10,623 nt of DNA from DALYJJ01 sp031969915 (GCA_031969915.1 DALYJJ010000185.1:1-10623); one strand, 5' to 3'; positions 1 through 7,800 are shown, numbered from the stretch's first letter. The notes: generated by a model not told the origin, from the letters alone. Made by a program: numbers and translations.

Positions 1-507
1 GCGCGGCGCGGGCGGGCGGGCGATGGGGTAGCCGTTCTTGTGGAACCAATGGAAATCATCGGGGGAGATGTAAATGCCGATGGCGATCCCCTCGGCGCGG
101 AAGGCGCGAATGATCTCGCCGGTGACGTCACGCGCGAAGGGCGTGTTCATGATGTTGAAGGAGGTGGTGCGGGTGGGCCAGAAGCAAAAGCCGGCGTGAT
201 GCTTGGCGGTGAAGACGACGTAGCGCATGCCGGCGAGCTTCGCCTGGCGAGCCCACTCGGCGGGGTCGAAGCGCTTGGGGTGAAAGGCGCGAGGCAGCTC
301 TTCGAAGTAGCGCTCGACATAATCCGGCGCGGCGCCGACGAGCGAATGGCTGATCACCGAGCCAAGCGGCGCGTCGACGTTCCAATGGATGAACATCCCG
401 AAGCCCAGATCGCGGAACCACTCCAGCCGCTCCGGCTTGTTCTGCGCGCTGAGGGAGGCGGCGGCTGGCAGCAGGACGAGGAGCGAAGCGAGCAGGGGGC
501 GGAGCAT
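1..507 (-). CDS. alpha-L-fucosidase (GH29), N-terminal part, runs off the window
   Basis: Secreted glycoside hydrolase of family GH29, expected to release terminal L-fucose from glycans by a retaining mechanism. The 169 visible residues begin with a hydrophobic signal peptide (about residues 1-21, ending SLSA before QNK). Family landmarks follow: FGMFIHW (residues 36-42), a YVERYF segment and a PKRFDPAEWARQAKLAG stretch (78-93). Then come FTAKHHAGFCFWPT (99-112) with the paired His103/His104 that bind the sugar in this family, and NIMNTPFARDVTG (118-130). The usual HHDGF motif reads HHAGF here, a variant seen in part of the family. The catalytic Asp and acid/base residues lie beyond the left edge, so activity cannot be judged. 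The frame is open from ATG 507 to base 1. The start is chosen because the signal peptide begins at once; no Shine-Dalgarno is visible. It is divergent from the kinase gene. Confidence 0.93.
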   Translation of the reverse strand, partial: MLRPLLASLLVLLPAAASLSAQNKPERLEWFRDLGFGMFIHWNVDAPLGSVISHSLVGAAPDYVERYFEELPRAFHPKRFDPAEWARQAKLAGMRYVVFTAKHHAGFCFWPTRTTSFNIMNTPFARDVTGEIIRAFRAEGIAIGIYISPDDFHWFHKNGYPIARPPAPR

Positions 508-511
508 ACTC

Positions 512-522
512 GATACAGTATC
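512..522. promoter_or_regulatory. palindrome GATACaGTATC in the divergent fucosidase/kinase spacer
   Basis: A perfect 5+1+5 bp inverted repeat lies in the 21 bp between the leftward fucosidase ATG (507) and the rightward ATG at 529. The minus strand offers TACTGT or GATACT 7-9 nt before the fucosidase start. The plus strand offers TACAGT 9 nt before 529. These are -10-like hexamers of the TANNNT type. It may be overlapping back-to-back promoters or a regulator site; neither is proven. Confidence 0.35.
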
Positions 523-528
523 AGGCGC

Positions 529-639
529 ATGGAGATCCGCGAGTTTCTGTGGCCTGCGGCGGCCGAGCGGGACGAAGCGTTCCGGCGCGAGATCCAGGCT
601 CTGAGCCGGCGCGGCCTGCGGGTGCTGGGCCGGGTGTAG
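529..639 (+). other. in-frame N-terminal segment of the sensor kinase, cut off by a TAG codon
   Basis: ATG 529 opens 36 codons (starting MEIREFLWPAAAERDEAFRR) ending at TAG 637-639. The same frame then stays open without interruption through the kinase at 646-1899. The 36 residues look like a cytoplasmic leader: acidic/basic, amphipathic, followed by GLRVLGRV, which would flow into the hydrophobic ISVAVVSQLIDYL after the stop. Read through, the stop lies just before or inside a first membrane helix. This suggests the ancestral gene began at 529 and that a single change (for example GAG or CAG to TAG) split it. The alternatives are a chance open frame upstream of a true GTG start at 646, or a sequencing or assembly error. 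Confidence 0.5.
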
Positions 640-645
640 ATCTCG

Positions 646-1899
646 GTGGCCGTGGTCAGCCAGCTCATCGACTACCTGACACTGGAAGGACTGCCGACGC
701 GCTTCGACGGGTTGCTGCAGTCGGTGGTGATCGCGGCGGTGGGCGGGTTATTGCTGGCGGTGGGACGGACGGGTTTCGCGGCCACGCGCGCGCGGGCCAT
801 CGGGCTGGCGGCGTTTCTTCTGATGGGCGCCATGCTCACGTTCAATTCGCTGCTCATGGCGCGCAAGGTACCGGAGGCCTACCACTACGTTCCGGGCACG
901 ATGTCGCTGGTGATGATGGTAGCGGTGGGCACGCTGCCGCTGCGGCCGATGGAGGCCTTCGGGCTGGGGCTGGCGATCGAGATTTTCTACGCCCTGACGC
1001 TGCGCTGGGCGCGGGCGGCGAGCTGGGTGGGCGGGCTGAACCTGGACGGCATGCAGTTCGGCGTGATGCTGCTTGCGACGCTGTTGGCCACGGTGCTGGC
1101 GGGCGTGCTGTACGCGCAGCGGCGGCGCGAGCACCAGGCGCATGAAGAGGCCATCCGGGAGCGTTCGCGGGCGCTGCTGTCGGAGAGCGGAGCGTCGATC
1201 GGGAGGCTGGCGGCGGCGCTGAGCCACGAGTTGAACACGCCGGTGGGAGCGCTGGTGAGTTCGGCGGAGAGCATGGTGATTTCCTCGGAGCGGATGGTGA
1301 GTGTCGGGGCGGGCGAACGCGAGCGCCTGATGCTGCTCCAGGACGACCTGCGCAAGTCGATCGCCGATTCCGCGGGACGGCTGGGCGAGATCGCGGGCCG
1401 AATGCAGCGCTTCGCGCATCTGGATCGCGCCGAGACGCAGAGCGTGGACCTGCAGCAGTTGCTGGCGGACGTAGTGGAGCTGGTGCGTCCGCGCCTGGGG
1501 CCAGGGGTGAACGTGCGGCTGGCCGCGGACGCAATGCCGGCATTGACGTGCCGGCCGCAGCAGTTGAGTTCGGCGTTCTTCACGCTGCTGGCGAACGCGG
1601 CGGCGGCGGCGCCGGCGGGGAGTTGGATTTCGGTCCGGGCGCGGGCGTCGGAAGACGGAGTGGAGGTTCGGGTGGAAGACCGGGGGCCGGGCCTGGCGGC
1701 GGGCGCGGCGGGCGCGGCGGGCTCGCCATTCGAGCCTGCCTTTCGAGCCTCGGAGAACCGGATGACGGCGGCGAACCTGGGGCTGTTCGGGGCGCGGCAG
1801 ATCGTTCTGGAGCACGGCGGGGAGATCGCGGCGGAGGAAGTCCCGGGTGGAGGGACGGCGATCCGCGTTTGCTTGCCGGCGGCGGAGCGCTCACAATAG
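646..1899 (+). CDS. membrane sensor histidine kinase
   Basis: Two-component sensor kinase of the inner membrane. Residues 1-156 contain about five hydrophobic segments (roughly 24-41, 51-71, 84-97, 102-117 and 133-156) with no large periplasmic domain. A charged linker follows (QRRREHQAHEEAIRERSR), then the phosphoacceptor H box ALSHELNTP with His194. The ATP-binding domain shows an N box LLANAA (Asn317), a G1 box VEDRGPGL (343-350), an F box PFEPAF (361-366), a G2 region NLGLFGARQIVLEHGG (377-392) and a final GGGTAIRVCLP. All catalytic motifs are intact. Residues 351-359 are three AAG repeats encoded by a tandem 9-mer. No response regulator gene is next to it, so the partner is unknown. The GTG at 646 is the first start after the TAG at 637-639; no good ribosome site precedes it, and the real gene may have begun at 529. 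It is followed after 5 bp by the DUF2911 gene. Confidence 0.88.
   Translation: MAVVSQLIDYLTLEGLPTRFDGLLQSVVIAAVGGLLLAVGRTGFAATRARAIGLAAFLLMGAMLTFNSLLMARKVPEAYHYVPGTMSLVMMVAVGTLPLRPMEAFGLGLAIEIFYALTLRWARAASWVGGLNLDGMQFGVMLLATLLATVLAGVLYAQRRREHQAHEEAIRERSRALLSESGASIGRLAAALSHELNTPVGALVSSAESMVISSERMVSVGAGERERLMLLQDDLRKSIADSAGRLGEIAGRMQRFAHLDRAETQSVDLQQLLADVVELVRPRLGPGVNVRLAADAMPALTCRPQQLSSAFFTLLANAAAAAPAGSWISVRARASEDGVEVRVEDRGPGLAAGAAGAAGSPFEPAFRASENRMTAANLGLFGARQIVLEHGGEIAAEEVPGGGTAIRVCLPAAERSQ
1696..1722 (+). repeat. three tandem copies of the 9-mer GCGGCGGGC inside the kinase gene
   Basis: Three perfect adjacent copies encode Ala-Ala-Gly three times, between the G1 box and the F box, in the region that forms the ATP lid of histidine kinases. 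The 9-bp unit preserves frame, so copy-number change by slippage would alter the lid length without breaking the gene. Confidence 0.85.
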
Positions 1900-1904
1900 A
1901 GCAC

Positions 1905-2417
1905 ATGCAGCGGAAAGCGTTTCTCACACTCACACTGTTCGCGCTGGCGGCTGGGGCGGCGTTCGGGCAACGGCCCCGGGTGAGCCCGCACGAAACCGTC
2001 ACCGCGATGGTGGGCGGCAAGAAGGTCACGATCGAATACGGGCGTCCCTATCTGAAGGGCCGGAAGGCAGTAGGCGGGCAGTTGGTGCCGTTCGGGCAGG
2101 TCTGGCGCACGGGGGCGGATGAAGCCACGAAGCTGACCACGGAAGCGGACCTGATGATCGGGACGCTGGCCGTGCCGGCCGGTTCCTATGCGCTGTTCAC
2201 GCTACCGGAAGAGAAGGGTTGGACGTTGATCGTGAACAAGACGGCCAAGCAATGGGGCGCGTTCAACTACGACGCGGCGGTGGACCTGGGACGCACGGCG
2301 ATGAAGATCACGGCGTTGAGCGCGCCGGTGGAGCAGTTCACGATCGAGGTGACGGGCAGCGCGATCACGATGCGCTGGGAGAACACGGAAGCCTCAGTGC
2401 CGGTAAAGCTCAAGTAG
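1905..2417 (+). CDS. DUF2911 family secreted protein
   Basis: A 170-residue protein of the DUF2911 family, whose function is unknown. Residues 1-21 (MQRKAFLTLTLFALAAGAAFG) form a signal peptide, so the mature protein is exported, probably to the periplasm. The family core is clear: VTIEYGRPYLKGR, then GGQLVPFGQVWRTGADEATK, LAVPAGSYALFTLP, WTLIVNK, QWGAFNYD and a C-terminal VEQFTIEV strand, consistent with a compact beta-rich domain. Its length is near the short, single-domain form of the family. ATG 1905 is chosen because the signal peptide starts there; the frame is open further upstream but that part overlaps the kinase. The start lies 5 bp after the kinase stop, which suggests co-transcription. 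The stop is 1 bp from the stop of the convergent protease gene. Confidence 0.9.
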   Translation: MQRKAFLTLTLFALAAGAAFGQRPRVSPHETVTAMVGGKKVTIEYGRPYLKGRKAVGGQLVPFGQVWRTGADEATKLTTEADLMIGTLAVPAGSYALFTLPEEKGWTLIVNKTAKQWGAFNYDAAVDLGRTAMKITALSAPVEQFTIEVTGSAITMRWENTEASVPVKLK

Positions 2418-2418
2418 G

Positions 2419-3849
2419 TCAGGGCAGTTCGAGCGAAAGGAACATGAGCTTGCCGTTTCGTTCGATCTGGACGGCGAGCGCATCGCCCGGCTTGTAGCGG
2501 CCGAGGGCGGCACGAAGGTCGGAGATGGCCGCGACGGCCTCGCGATTAATGGCGTAGATGACGTCGCCGGCGCGGAAGCCGCCTTCCATAAAGGGCGCGT
2601 CAGCGGCGCGGGCGGCCACCAGGACGCCGATCTCCTTGCGCAGCGGCGTGAGGCGCTCCAGGACGCGGGGCGTGAGTTCGACGACCAGGACGCCGAGTTG
2701 AGGAATGAGGTTTTCGCCCTTGGTGAGCAGGGAGGCGAAGCGCTCGGCATCCACCTGCTTCTCGGTGACCTTGACCTGGGCCTTCACGCGCTGGGCGCCA
2801 CGGAGGAGTTCGAGGCTGACCACGTCGCCGGCTTTCGGGCGGTAGAGGTTGACGATGAACTGCCGGGCGTTTTCCATGGGCTTGCCGTTGAGGGTGTCGA
2901 TGACATCGCCCACCTGGAGCCCGGCCTCTTCGGCGGCGCCTTCCTCTTCGACGTCGGCGACCACGATCCCCCAGGAGCGGGGCAGTTTCCAGCCGGAGGC
3001 CAGGGTGGGAGTGATGGTCTGCACTTCCACGCCGATTTCGCCGCGCCGGACGCGGCCGTGCTGGCGGATCTGTTCGTAGACGGAGCGAACGATGTTGGAG
3101 GGAGCGGCGAAGCCGATGCCTTCATTGCCGCCGGACTGCGTGTAGAGGAGGGTATTGATGCCCACCACGCGGCCCGATGCGTCGACCAGCGGGCCGCCGC
3201 TGCTACCGGGGTTGATGGGCGCGTCGGTCTGAATGTAGATCATCGGATCGTCGGTGCGAAGCTGGCGGGCCTTGGAACTGACGACGCCCATGCTGACCGA
3301 GTTTTCGAGACCGAGCGGGCTTCCGAGGGCGAGGACAAGCTGGCCCTGCTCGACGGCTTCGGAGTCGGCGAAGGGGAGGGCGGGCAGGTTCTGCGCGGGG
3401 ATCTTGAGCACGGCGAGGTCGGTTTCGACATCCACGCCGACCAGGTCGGCATAGAGAGCGCGGCCGCGGGGACGGAGGACGCTGCGGCGGGGGGCGGCCT
3501 CATCGCCGGAAAGTTGGGACGAGAGGAGCACGCGGAGGCGCTCGGCGCCGAGGACGACGTGGGCGTTGGTGACGATGAAGCCGGAGGCGTCGACGATGGT
3601 GCCGGAGCCGGAACTCTGCTGGCGGGTGTTGACGCTGGCTTCGTCCTCTTCGTCGACGGGCTTGTAGCCGATGGCGAGGACCTTGACGACGGAGGGGCTG
3701 ACGCGGCGCGAGAGTTCCTGAAAGAGGGAGCTGACTTCGTCGAGGGCGGCGCGCGGCGGCTTAGGGGAATCGGTGCTCTGGGCCGCGAGGACCGCGGCGG
3801 CGAGCGGGAGAATGATCGCGGTACGGGCGGAAATGCCCCGAAGCAACAT
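2419..3849 (-). CDS. HtrA/DegQ-type serine protease with two PDZ domains
   Basis: Periplasmic trypsin-like serine protease of the S1C (Deg/HtrA) family, which degrades or holds misfolded envelope proteins. The 476 residues start with a signal sequence (about 1-23, ending VLAAQ). The protease domain has the full triad: His97 in VTNAHVV, Asp144 in ETDLAVLKI and Ser217 in INPGSSGGPL. The motif has Ser where many members have Asn (NPGNSGGP). Two PDZ domains follow: about 267-362 (GEIGVEVQ, GLQVGDVIDTLNGKPM) and 380-474 (FRAGDVIYAINREAV). The His-Asp distance is 47 residues, about 17 more than in E. coli DegP, because of an arginine-rich loop (RRSVLRPRGR). ATG 3849 is chosen because the signal peptide starts there. 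TAGAAT lies 7 nt before this ATG. The IclR gene lies 50 bp upstream on the same strand, so partial read-through is possible. Confidence 0.93.
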   Translation of the reverse strand: MLLRGISARTAIILPLAAAVLAAQSTDSPKPPRAALDEVSSLFQELSRRVSPSVVKVLAIGYKPVDEEDEASVNTRQQSSGSGTIVDASGFIVTNAHVVLGAERLRVLLSSQLSGDEAAPRRSVLRPRGRALYADLVGVDVETDLAVLKIPAQNLPALPFADSEAVEQGQLVLALGSPLGLENSVSMGVVSSKARQLRTDDPMIYIQTDAPINPGSSGGPLVDASGRVVGINTLLYTQSGGNEGIGFAAPSNIVRSVYEQIRQHGRVRRGEIGVEVQTITPTLASGWKLPRSWGIVVADVEEEGAAEEAGLQVGDVIDTLNGKPMENARQFIVNLYRPKAGDVVSLELLRGAQRVKAQVKVTEKQVDAERFASLLTKGENLIPQLGVLVVELTPRVLERLTPLRKEIGVLVAARAADAPFMEGGFRAGDVIYAINREAVAAISDLRAALGRYKPGDALAVQIERNGKLMFLSLELP

Positions 3850-3856
3850 TCCCTCT

Positions 3857-3862
3857 ATTCTA
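3857..3862 (-). promoter_or_regulatory. -10-like hexamer TAGAAT directly before the protease start
   Basis: TAGAAT (5 of 6 matches to TATAAT) ends 7 nt before ATG 3849, which would place transcription start at or next to the start codon. No -35 element is convincing. The AGAGGGA between hexamer and ATG is too close to act as a normal Shine-Dalgarno for this ATG. Confidence 0.35.
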
Positions 3863-3899
3863 TGCGCTGCGGAACGGCGCGTTTGGCGCCACGGCTGCA

Positions 3900-4727
3900 T
3901 TAATCGCCGGAAGCGGCGGCCTCCTCTTCCGCTGGCTTGGGCGTCCATCCCATGGCCTCCAACTGGCGAGAGATGAGGTGCGCGGTTCCGGTAAGCGCCT
4001 GCACCAGCCGGGGCGTAGTGGCGTCGACGATGTCGGTGGTGGAACCCATCACGCTGATGGCGGCGGCCGGTTCCCCGGAAGGGGTCAAGACGGGCGCGGC
4101 AAGGCACCGGATACCGACAATGTTCTCCTCATCGTCGATCCCGTAGCCGCGTTCCCGGGTGGCCTGCAGTTCGGCGGTGAGGCGGCGCATGGAGACGATG
4201 GTGTTGTCGTTGTGGCGGGCGAGCGAATAGGCCTGGGTGAGGGACTGCATCACTTCCGGAGCGGAAAACGCGACGAGCGCTTTGCCGAGCGCGGTGCAGT
4301 GCCAGTCCAGGCGCTGGCCTCCCCAGGTAGTGAGGGGCACGCGCGGAGGCGCGACCTGCGCAATGAGTGTGACCTGACCGTTGCTCAGAACGGCCATGTG
4401 AACGACGAGAGCGGTTTGCCGCATCAGGCCGACGAGGAACGTGCGCGAGGCCTGGGACAACCAGGAATCGGGAAAGGCGCGCTGGCACAGTTCCGAGAGG
4501 CGCGGCCCGGGCAGATAGACGGTCTGTTCCGGGAGCCGGCGCAGGAAGCCCGTGCGCTCCAGGGTCACGAGCAGGCAGTGCGTCGAGCTTCGCGGATAGC
4601 CGAGCAGGCGGGTGACCTGGGTGAGGGTCAGACCGTTGGGCGCCACCGCAATGCGCTCCATGATTTCCAGTGCCCGGACGGCGGATGGGAGCGAGGGCGT
4701 GCTCAGAACCGTGCCACGGGTTCGCAT
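3900..4727 (-). CDS. IclR-family transcriptional regulator
   Basis: DNA-binding regulator of the IclR family, 275 residues, close to the usual length. Residues 10-70 form the winged helix-turn-helix: LPSAVRALEIMERIA, LTLTQVTRLLGYPRSSTHCLLVTLERTGFL. The rest (about 85-260) is the effector-binding domain, with family-like segments WHCTALGKALVAF, ERGYGIDDEENIVGIRCLAAPVL, and EPAAAISVMGS. Members bind small aromatic or sugar-derived acids and usually control neighbouring catabolic or transport genes, as activators or repressors. The gene is divergent from the TonB-type receptor gene, so that receptor and itself are the likely targets. ATG 4727 is preferred because the HTH follows within normal distance; the frame is open further upstream to about 5078, but that part overlaps the receptor gene and has no domain. 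The ligand is unknown. The C-terminal tail is acidic (AEEEAAASGD). Confidence 0.92.
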   Translation of the reverse strand: MRTRGTVLSTPSLPSAVRALEIMERIAVAPNGLTLTQVTRLLGYPRSSTHCLLVTLERTGFLRRLPEQTVYLPGPRLSELCQRAFPDSWLSQASRTFLVGLMRQTALVVHMAVLSNGQVTLIAQVAPPRVPLTTWGGQRLDWHCTALGKALVAFSAPEVMQSLTQAYSLARHNDNTIVSMRRLTAELQATRERGYGIDDEENIVGIRCLAAPVLTPSGEPAAAISVMGSTTDIVDATTPRLVQALTGTAHLISRQLEAMGWTPKPAEEEAAASGD

Positions 4728-4866
4728 CAGTCGGATTCCGGACACCAGTATATGAGAAACGGGCCTCGGATCATGCAAATTTAATCCAACCGGCTGGACG
4801 GTTCGACGGAAAGGGTTTCCCTTCGGAATCCAACTCGCATAGACTCCCGGCGAAGGGGAAGAAGTT
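4728..4866. promoter_or_regulatory. divergent IclR/receptor control region
   Basis: A 139-bp spacer between two divergent genes, visibly more AT-rich in its middle (a GCAAATTTAATCC stretch). On the minus strand TATACT (4752-4747, 5 of 6 matches to a -10 box) lies 19 nt before the IclR ATG. Two inverted repeats stand out: CGGA-T-TCCG (4732-4740), next to the IclR start, and GGAAA-GGG-TTTCC (4808-4820), 46 bp before the receptor start. The latter resembles the TGGAAA...TTTCCA type of site bound by E. coli IclR, so it is a good candidate operator. Confidence 0.55.
4853..4858 (+). promoter_or_regulatory. ribosome binding site of the receptor gene
   Basis: AAGGGG followed 8 nt later by ATG 4867. 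It is the only clear Shine-Dalgarno before a major gene in the window and fixes the receptor start. Confidence 0.7.
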
Positions 4867-7800
4867 ATGTTTCGAACCATCCTGAACGTGTGTCTGGCGG
4901 TGCTGGTGTTGGTGGGAGCGCCGAATGGATTCGCGCAAACCACAACGGGCTCCGTTTCCGGAACGGTCGTGGATCCCAGCGCGCTGCCGGTGGCGAACGC
5001 GTCGGTGACGCTGACGTCGGCGACCACAGGGGTGCAGCGCAAACTGCAAACGCCGACGACGGGCGACTTCGTGTTCAATGCGGTGGAACCGGGCGCCTAC
5101 ACGGTGGACGTGGAGATGCAAGGGTTCAAGAAGGTGCAGCGGACGAACGTGAACCTGACGGCGAACGAGCGGCTTTCGTTGGGAAGCATCGCGCTCGAAG
5201 TGGGCAGCCTGACGGAGAGCGTGACGGTGCGGGCCGAGGGCGCGGCGGTTCAGATCGCCAGTTCCGAGAGGTCCGGCGTACTGACCAGCAGCCAGGTGGA
5301 GAACCTGATGGTGAAGGGCCGGAACGTGAGCAGCCTGTTGCAACTGTTGCCGGGAGTGGTCGACACATCGAACTTCGACGGGCCGAACCGGAACTTCGGC
5401 ATCGGGCTTTGGATTAACGGGGACCGGCGCAACGCATCCGGGCTGTGGCTGGACGGGGTACCGACGCAGGACAGCGGCACGGGCTGGATCTCAACGCTGA
5501 ACGTGAGCATGGACGCGGTGGCGGAGGTGAAGGTTCTGCTGAACAACTACCAGGCCGAGTATGGCCGCATGCGGGGCGCGGGCGTGCAGATGGTGAGCAA
5601 GTCGGGCACGCGCGAGTTCCACGGGACGTTCAGCTACTTCAAGAGGCACGAACAATTCAATGCGAATACGTTCTTCAACAACCGGACGGTGGTGAACGGC
5701 CGGGCGATCCCGAAGCCGCGCTACCGCTACAACACGTATTCCTACACGATCGGCGGCCCGATCTACATTCCGAACACGTTCAACCGCGACAAGCAGAAGC
5801 TGTTCTTCTTCTGGTCGCAGGAGTTCTGGCCGCAGAGCAGCGCGAACCCGGTAAACACGATCACGATGCCGTCGGAGCTGGAGCGAGCCGGGAATTTCTC
5901 GCAGACCGTGGACGTGAACAACCGTCAGATCGTGGTCCGGGACCCGCTGACGCAGCAGCCGTTCGCGGGCAACATCGTACCGGCGGATCGCATCAATGCG
6001 AACGGGCAGGCGCTGTTGCGACTGCTTCCGGCGCCCAATTTCTTCGACCGTGCGATCTCCGGCGGTCAATACAACTACGTCAACCAGAACAGCACAGACC
6101 GGCCTCAGCAACTGTCGACGATGCGGATCGACTACAACGCGACGTCGAACGACCTGATCGCGGTCACATGGTCGAGGCAGGAAGACAAGCAGACCGGCGC
6201 GCAGGGGCTGGCGACGCCGAACGCGAACTGGCCGGCGATCAGCCGGACGTTCGTCACGCGAGGGAACATTCTCTCGGGCCGCTATCAGAAGATCCTGTCG
6301 CCGACGCTGGTGAACGAACTCACACTCGGGTACAACTGGCGTTGGGAGACGGAGCTGTTTCCGGAGTCCGAACTGGAGAAATTCCAAAAGGCGACGGTGG
6401 GATTCAACACGGCGCAGTTGTTCCCTTCGGCGAACCCGCTGAATCTGATTCCGAACATCTCCTTCGGCGGTATTCCGAACGTGGCGAACATCACGTTGCC
6501 GAACGTGCAGATCCTGACGCGATATCCCACCTACATCCTGACCAACAACATCACCAAGACGTTCGCCAAGCACATCGTGAAGGCAGGCATCTTCTACAAC
6601 CGTCCGGGGGTGACGGGACAGGCGCCGGCGCAGCGCGGCTCCTACAGCTTCGCGACGGACGTGAACAATCCCTTTGAGACCGGCTACACGTACGCGAACG
6701 CATTGCTGGGCGTGTATAACAACACGTCGCAGCAGAGCCGTCCGGTGATTCCGTCGACGGTGCAGAAGGCGTTTGAGTGGTTTGTACAGGACTCCTGGAA
6801 GGTGACACGCCGGCTGACGGTGGAGGCGGGCATGCGGTTCATCTGGTCGCCGCCGGCCTACACGAATCTGCCATCGGGCATGTTCAGCCCGGCGGCGTTC
6901 GACCGGAATGCGATGCCGCAACTGATCCGGCCGGTGCTGCAGGGCGGGCGCCGCGTGGGGCAGGATCCGCGCACGGGGACGATCTATCCGGCGGTGGCGA
7001 TCGGGGCGCTGGCGCCGGGCAGCGGGAACTTCGCGAACGGGATCATCCTCAATACGCAGGCAGGCGTGCCCAAGGGGCTGATCGACGGATTCGGGATCGT
7101 CCTTTCGCCGCGCGTGGGTTTCGCCTGGGATGTATTCGGCAATGGCGCGACGGCGCTGCGGGGCGGCTTCGGCATCTTCCAGAGCGCCGGGGCGAACGGC
7201 GAGGGCATGGCGGGGAGCCAGTCCATCTATCCGCTGGTGACCACGTCGCAACTCTTTTACGGGCAGCTTTCCGGCCTGGCCAGCGCGCCGCAGTTGATCT
7301 TCCCGAGCGGAGTTTCGACGCGCCAGGATCCGATGGGGATTGCGCGTTCCTACAACGTGAATTTCGGCATCCAGCAGAAGGTGGGCTTCGCGACGGTGGT
7401 GGATGTGGCCTACGTGGGGACCTTCGGGCGCAACCTGCGGTGGTCGTTCGATCTGGACCCGCTGCCCATCGGCACGAACTTCGACCCGAAGAACGTGGAT
7501 GCGACGACGGGGCGCGTGCTGCCGGCGCAGTTCCTGCGCTCATTCCAGGGGTACACGGGAGTGACGTACAACAACTGGGGCGCGAGTTCGAACTATCACT
7601 CGATGCAGATGATGGTGAACCGCCGCTTCGCGAGCAAGCTCAACTTCGGGGCGTCGTGGACGTTCTCGAAGTGGCTCAACGCGGTGGATTTCGACGACAA
7701 CGGGGTGTCGCCCTTCGTGCCCGCGCGGCGCTGGAACTACGGCTACTCGCAGTTTGACCGGACGCACAATCTGCGGGTGAACTTTCTCTACGACGTGCCG

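Noticed and set aside
1..20. GC-rich low-complexity run at the left edge
   Set aside because: It is ordinary coding sequence of the fucosidase (Ala/Arg/Pro codons), not a separate repeat.
748..1815. 355-codon minus-strand open frame opposite the kinase
   Set aside because: The Arg/Gln/His-rich product has no domain, and the kinase on the other strand has every expected motif.
1548..1904. Upstream extension of the DUF2911 reading frame
   Set aside because: It overlaps the kinase catalytic region in another frame, and a signal peptide begins exactly at 1905.
3884..3891. 8-bp palindrome TGGCGCCA between IclR and the protease
   Set aside because: Short GC-rich palindromes are frequent at this composition. 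It has no T-run and no partner copy, so neither terminator nor operator can be claimed.
2698..3903. 401-codon open frame on the plus strand opposite the protease gene
   Set aside because: It is antisense to a full-length HtrA gene with intact catalytic motifs. The product is a Gly/Ala/Asp/Glu-rich chain with no domain, which is typical of the complement of GC-rich coding sequence.
4728..5078. Upstream extension of the IclR reading frame
   Set aside because: It overlaps the start of the receptor gene on the other strand and adds no domain. The HTH sits at normal distance from ATG 4727.
5491..7251. 586-codon open frame on the minus strand opposite the receptor gene
   Set aside because: The arginine-rich low-complexity product has no recognisable fold, and the plus-strand receptor is complete and well supported.
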